DNA of 64,000 nt from Apium graveolens (lineage: Eukaryota; Streptophyta; Magnoliopsida; Apiales; Apiaceae), in the NCBI RefSeq assembly GCF_009905375.1, contig NC_133655.1, positions 34,418,398-34,482,397 on the forward strand. The letters run 5' to 3'. The notes under the pieces were generated by a model. That model saw nothing but the letters and a program-made list of their open reading frames with translations, was not told where the DNA came from and did not search any database. Made by a program: the position numbers and the translations under genes. Shown here piece after piece: positions 60,181-64,000 of this stretch. Within the stretch, counting starts at the first letter, position 1. Each line of letters begins with the position of its first letter.

Positions 60181-60450
60181 ATGGTCAGATACAATATGTT
60201 TTTGAACTACGAAACCTTCAACATGGAGCTGAGCTGTGCCGATTGGCAGCAGAAATGGCACGTTACTACCATTCCTGATGAGATATGGGACTCCGTTCCC
60301 CAGGAGGTACTCACCCACCTCCTGTTCTTCTATATGGATTACCATCGCCATCTGGAGCGATTGGAGGAGGAAAGGCTGGAAGCTCTCCGCCAGCAAGAGC
60401 GAATCATACGACTCGCTATTCTGTTTGTCGAGAGTAGGAAGAAGAAATGA
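60181..60450 (+). CDS. Small basic coiled-coil-like protein inside Z
   Basis: This open frame of 89 codons starts at an ATG in strong context (ACACCATGG); the frame also extends upstream to 60004 without support. The product has an aromatic N-terminal half (LNYETFNMEL, DWQQKWHV) and a C-terminal helix very rich in Glu, Arg and Leu (RHLERLEEERLEALRQQERI), ending in RKKK. It lies between pol and the env-like ORF of a Sirevirus-like element and has its own TATA-like leader. It is free of stops, unlike the pol of the same element. I do not recognise the family. It may be an extra element gene or a captured host gene. Confidence 0.5.
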   Translation: MVRYNMFLNYETFNMELSCADWQQKWHVTTIPDEIWDSVPQEVLTHLLFFYMDYHRHLERLEEERLEALRQQERIIRLAILFVESRKKK

Positions 60451-61166
60451 TTTATTTTCTTCTTCCTATTTTTCTTCATCATCAGCCTTGCCCTGCTTCT
60501 TGAGCTAGGACAAAGGCTGTTGACGTTAGGTTTCACAGCTTAGGGAAATCTTGTACAAGTTCTGATGTAATTTAAATTTCATGAATGTATTCTCTTGATA
60601 TATTAATGAAATTTGTTTTTGTTTCAAGATCTTGTCTCTGAGATATTTTGTAATGCATTGATAAATCCTGATACATATTCATATTCTGATGACCATATAA
60701 ATTCTGTTTTAACTTAAGTTCTGATTTTATTTTATCAGTACTTGCTCATCTGATTTATTATGGTCATTTTCACTCGGATTTTTTTCAGAATATTGATGTT
60801 GCAATGAAAAATAATTAAATAGTTGGGAACAGTTTCAATTTTGAATTAAAACTGTTTCACCTTGATTAATGGAATAACTTGGTAAGTGGAACAATTTTTT
60901 CTTGAAAAACTGCAAGTGGGTAAGTAATGATTACTGTTTTCTCGTGCCCATTAACTATTCATTTTTACTGCATGTCTGACAGGTGTCCAACTGTTACATT
61001 TTTTTTTAAAGTATAAGTAAGACAGAGAGAGGATTTTTTAATCTTTTATTTCCCTTCATACTTTTTCTCTCTATTTGCTTTTACTCTCCTTTTTCTTCTA
61101 ACGTTGTTTTTCATATAGACATTCTATCAAACACCTAACAGGCACTTACACATCTCGATTAATTTC
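60451..61166 (+). other. Spacer between the small ORF and env-like ORF of Z
   Basis: No supported coding. AAGTTCTGAT words recur near 60557 and 60715. A pyrimidine-rich stretch (about 61040-61110) precedes the env-like ATG and resembles a 5' UTR. A weak TATA-like GTATAAGTA lies at about 61011. Confidence 0.45.
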
Positions 61167-64000
61167 ATGGCACCAAAGGATTTAATCATTGATGGAGCTA
61201 AATTTGTTCCAAACAACTATGCTGCAATTCTTGATAATGCTGAAGCTCCGTCTGAATTACATTTTGTGCAAGACCTTCTTGCACAATGCATTGACCCAAC
61301 CTTCCGTCTTCTCAAGCCAACAAGTTCTGACACTTTGGAGGACTGGAAACTTTGATAATGGTGGTCCAAATGGTACTCCTAGTATTGTTTTCGAAGTGGG
61401 TGATTCTCCATATGCAGTCACTCCTGGTACAATATGTAAGGCTCTACATCTCCCAGAAGGATGTACTTTTTCAATTCCAGAGAAATCAGCTCTTCAGGAG
61501 TTAATGGCCAGTTTGGGGTATGAACAGAGTTTGGCAAAGCTTGGGCAGTTAAAACGGGCTCATATCAGAAGGGAATGGAGCTTCTTCTTCGACTGCATCA
61601 CTAAAGCTTTTGGGAACAAGTGTTTGAATTTTGATGTCATCCCCATAATGAGTCAGCACATCGGGTATGCCATTATAAACCAAACTCATTTTGATTTTGC
61701 AACGGCTATAATTGGTTTTATTGGGGATAGGATGACAGAGGATAGGAATGTTGTCTACTTTGCTAGATTCTGTCAACTTATATATACTTTTTGTACTGAT
61801 GAACCTCAACTAACCAGTACCTCAACTCCACCTTTTAAAGTTGTAAAACGATACTTTAATGACCTGGTACATGCTGACACTAAGAAACCAGTGGTTAGAC
61901 CTTTACAGATTCCTCAGTCTGTAAAACAGATCTTAGTAAATGCTAATCCTGATACTTATAAATCTGTTTATCCTGATGTCCACCCAACAACAACCTCCCA
62001 CACACCACAACGACCATCAGCACCTACCACCCATACTACTTAACCTACACTAAGGCAATATCTTTGATCATATCTCTCAACTTCACAGACAGTTCAACCT
62101 TCATCCTCAGAACCTCCTGTGAAGCCTTCATCTTCCAAGCCTAAGAGGACAAAGACTGTTCCTCAAACACCTCAGAAGAGAAGGAGGATTGTTTTGAGAG
62201 ATGAATCTGACAGTGAGGAATAGGTTTCTACATCAGAACCCGTTGTCAAAGAAGCTGAGAAAGTTCCTTCTCAGAAGGATTCTGCAATTGGGGGATCTAG
62301 GCTTCTCAAAAGGCTTAGACGAATGACTGTTGATGAAACTCCCAAGGAATCCATATCTTCAAAGAGATACAAGAAACATAGGGCAAAAAGGCCAGTTTCA
62401 GATGATGGGGAAGCAACAGCTAAGGAAGGAGATCAGGAATCTCTGATCTCACAAGAATCAGAATCTGCTAAAGCCACTGCTTCTCCATCAACTCCACCTC
62501 AGGAAGCTGTTACTGAAAAGGCCAACACACCATCTGTGTCTCCTGTTCAAAAGTCTGTATCTCCTGTTAATACAGGCACAACTGCTAATATAGATATTCA
62601 GACCTTGGTTGTGCCTGAAGTCATTTGCTTAGAAGCTCCAACAACAACTAATCCATCAACAGCACCTGTTACTGATGCTGCTCAAAATCTAGACTTCTCT
62701 CCTACACCTTCTCTGCATCTAGATGCTGATGATCAGAATATAGGTGAGCATCAGGATATGGCTGTTGATCAGAACTTAGAACCAGATCAGCAATTAGAAG
62801 ATGCTGAAGCCTCCATTGCTACTCACACTGATGTTTTATCAGAAGATACTGATTCTGTAAGTTCTGATGCTGCAAATGCTGGAGATACTGATAATGCTGC
62901 TCCAAATACAGATGCTGATGAAGCAGGTCCTTTAGGACATGCTCCTCAATAAACTATTCTTAAATCTGAACTTGTTAAGAAGTTTGTTACCAGAGAAGCA
63001 ACAGTGCCTTGGAGTGAAACTCCTGCTGGTCAGGAGTGGACTAAGGAATGGAACTCAATTACTTGTGTTCCATCTGCAAAGAATCTGGCTGAGCACTTGA
63101 CAAAAGCTGATGAGATGTTAAATACTGATGATTTCAAAACACAGCTTAGAGTCACTGCATTGAGTACTAAACATCTTCAAGGTCTCCATTCAACTACTCA
63201 TGCAGAGCTACACAAGATTCAGGAAGAATTCATCAAACAGGACCAAATTCAGAAAATTGACAAGAAAAAGTTCTTCCAACCTACCTTTGACAGGATTGCT
63301 TATATTGAGAAGACTCAAGAGAAACAACAAGCTCAGATTAATGATATTCTGAAAAATCAAGCTTCTCAGCAATCTCAACTTACTGAAATCCAAGCCTCAG
63401 TGGAATTGCTTGTCTCTCTTCTACTACCTGCTGATGCCAAAAAGGGGGAGAAAGTAATTAAGTCCAAATGCAAAACTGACAAGACACTGAAAGGGAAGGA
63501 TGATGAAAGGGATGATCAAGGAAACTCTGGAATGGGTAGAGGTCATAGTCAAGGTAGAGGTTTCTCATCAAGAAAAGCTGAAATCACAAGTCACAGGACA
63601 AGTTCTGATGCCGGAAAAAGAATTAGTTCTGCTACTGGTAAAAGGATAAGTTCTGATGAACTTTTAGATCTTGATGAAGAAATGTCAAGACAGTTATTTC
63701 TTCAGGAAAATCCAGGAATGGACTTGGAGAGTTTAATGGAAGAAGAAGCCAGACTTAAATCAGAAAAAGTCATATCTAAATTTGAAGCTTCTGGTAAAAA
63801 GACACTTCCAAAGATCAAAGGCATTGTGATAAAAGAAAGGACAAATACTGAAGCAATATTGGCTAAATCACAACCGCAGATAGATCCAAGATCCAAGGGT
63901 AAAGAAAAAGTTGGTGAACCTATCAAGGTTTATGTGCCTCCTGAAAATGAAGAAATCACTGATGAAAAGGATGATCTTGCTCTGACTTCAAGAAAAGTTT
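61167..64000 (+). pseudogene. Z env-like ORF, disrupted, continues past the window
   Basis: It starts at ATG 61167 (MAPKDLIIDGAKFV), changes frame near 61350, and then stays in one frame to the window end with stops at 62041, about 62065, 62221 and 62950. The first 300 residues look folded. Next comes a long Ser/Thr/Pro/Asp-rich part (about 62040-62950), and then a coiled-coil region (about 63180-63420, heptad-like Leu/Ile with Gln and Lys). A Gly/Arg/Ser part with repeated RISS words follows. Sireviruses carry env-like ORFs with coiled coils at this place; no transmembrane segment is evident here. A GGGGGAGAAAG tract (about 63446) inside the coding region matches one in the Y homologue (about 49460). 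Confidence 0.7.

Larger units (their letters stand above)
52398..64000 (+). mobile_element. Z: Sirevirus-like copia element with env-like ORF, partial
   Basis: A plus-strand element starts in S2. In order it has a 595-bp LTR, primer binding site, long gag, protease, integrase, RT, RNase H, a spacer with a small ORF, and a long env-like ORF running off the window. Integrase before RT is copia order. The long gag, the long post-pol region and the env-like ORF mark the Sirevirus lineage. Several frameshifts and stops show decay. Confidence 0.9.

Noticed and set aside
60142..60396. Antisense frame opposite the small ORF in Z
   Set aside because: The sense frame has the TATA-like leader and strong ATG context; the antisense has neither.
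61167..64000. Host gene interpretation of the env-like ORF
   Set aside because: It follows pol in the same element, shares the element's private word, and has a counterpart in element Y next to a polypurine tract and LTR.

Overview
The window is nuclear DNA from a flowering plant, most likely a eudicot. It is AT-rich, has one multi-exon gene with long introns, and is otherwise packed with plant-type LTR retrotransposons (Ty3/gypsy Tekay-like and Ty1/copia Sirevirus-like) and hAT/MITE DNA transposons. The repeat style would fit an asterid such as the carrot family, but that is a guess from general character and not shown by the sequence.

Region 1, about 1-19,000, is one intact minus-strand gene for a secreted pepsin-type aspartic protease of the plant A36/A39 class. 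Ten coding exons join with canonical splice sites into 1449 nt (482 codons plus stop). They carry a signal peptide, both catalytic aspartates (D95 in DTGS, D311 in DSGT) and a hydrophobic C-terminal tail of GPI-signal type. The 17.5-kb span is due to introns loaded with DNA transposons. Three of these are hAT-type with 8-bp target duplications: 9342-9705, 10829-12122 and 12813-13533. A small MITE lies just upstream of the gene at 19038-19216.

Region 2, about 19,400-22,098, is gene-free AT-rich DNA.

Region 3, 22,099 to the end, is a Russian doll of LTR retrotransposons. The outer element, G1 (plus strand, Tekay-like chromovirus), has a 3.35-kb 5' LTR, a tandemly duplicated LTR-end/PBS/leader-ORF block, and decayed gag, protease, RT, RNase H, integrase and chromodomain. 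G1 is interrupted twice. C1 (30,832-38,375, minus strand) is a young Sirevirus-like copia element with gag but almost no pol, near-identical 1343-bp LTRs and a perfect ATAGT duplication. A second Sirevirus-like element, X (LTR 41,448-42,752, minus), cuts the G1 3' LTR. Element Y (minus; LTR about 43,111-44,152, env-like ORF to 51,124) sits in X. Y is hit by a Tekay-family solo LTR, S1 (45,203-48,643, perfect GTATC duplication), and by another LTR of that family, S2 (51,125 onward). S2 is cut by element Z (plus strand, 52,398 to beyond 64,000), a Sirevirus with LTR, PBS, gag, pol, a small TATA-preceded ORF and a long env-like ORF. All autonomous-type coding regions carry stops and frameshifts and are described here as relics.

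The most unusual observations are these. A 9-mer (AGTTCTGAT) is scattered through both coding and non-coding parts of Z. A different motif (CCGACGGATGA or its reverse) is shared by the LTR and the env-like region of Y. A short ORF inside Z has its own core-promoter-like leader. A recently moved copia element lacks pol. The Tekay 5' end is duplicated.
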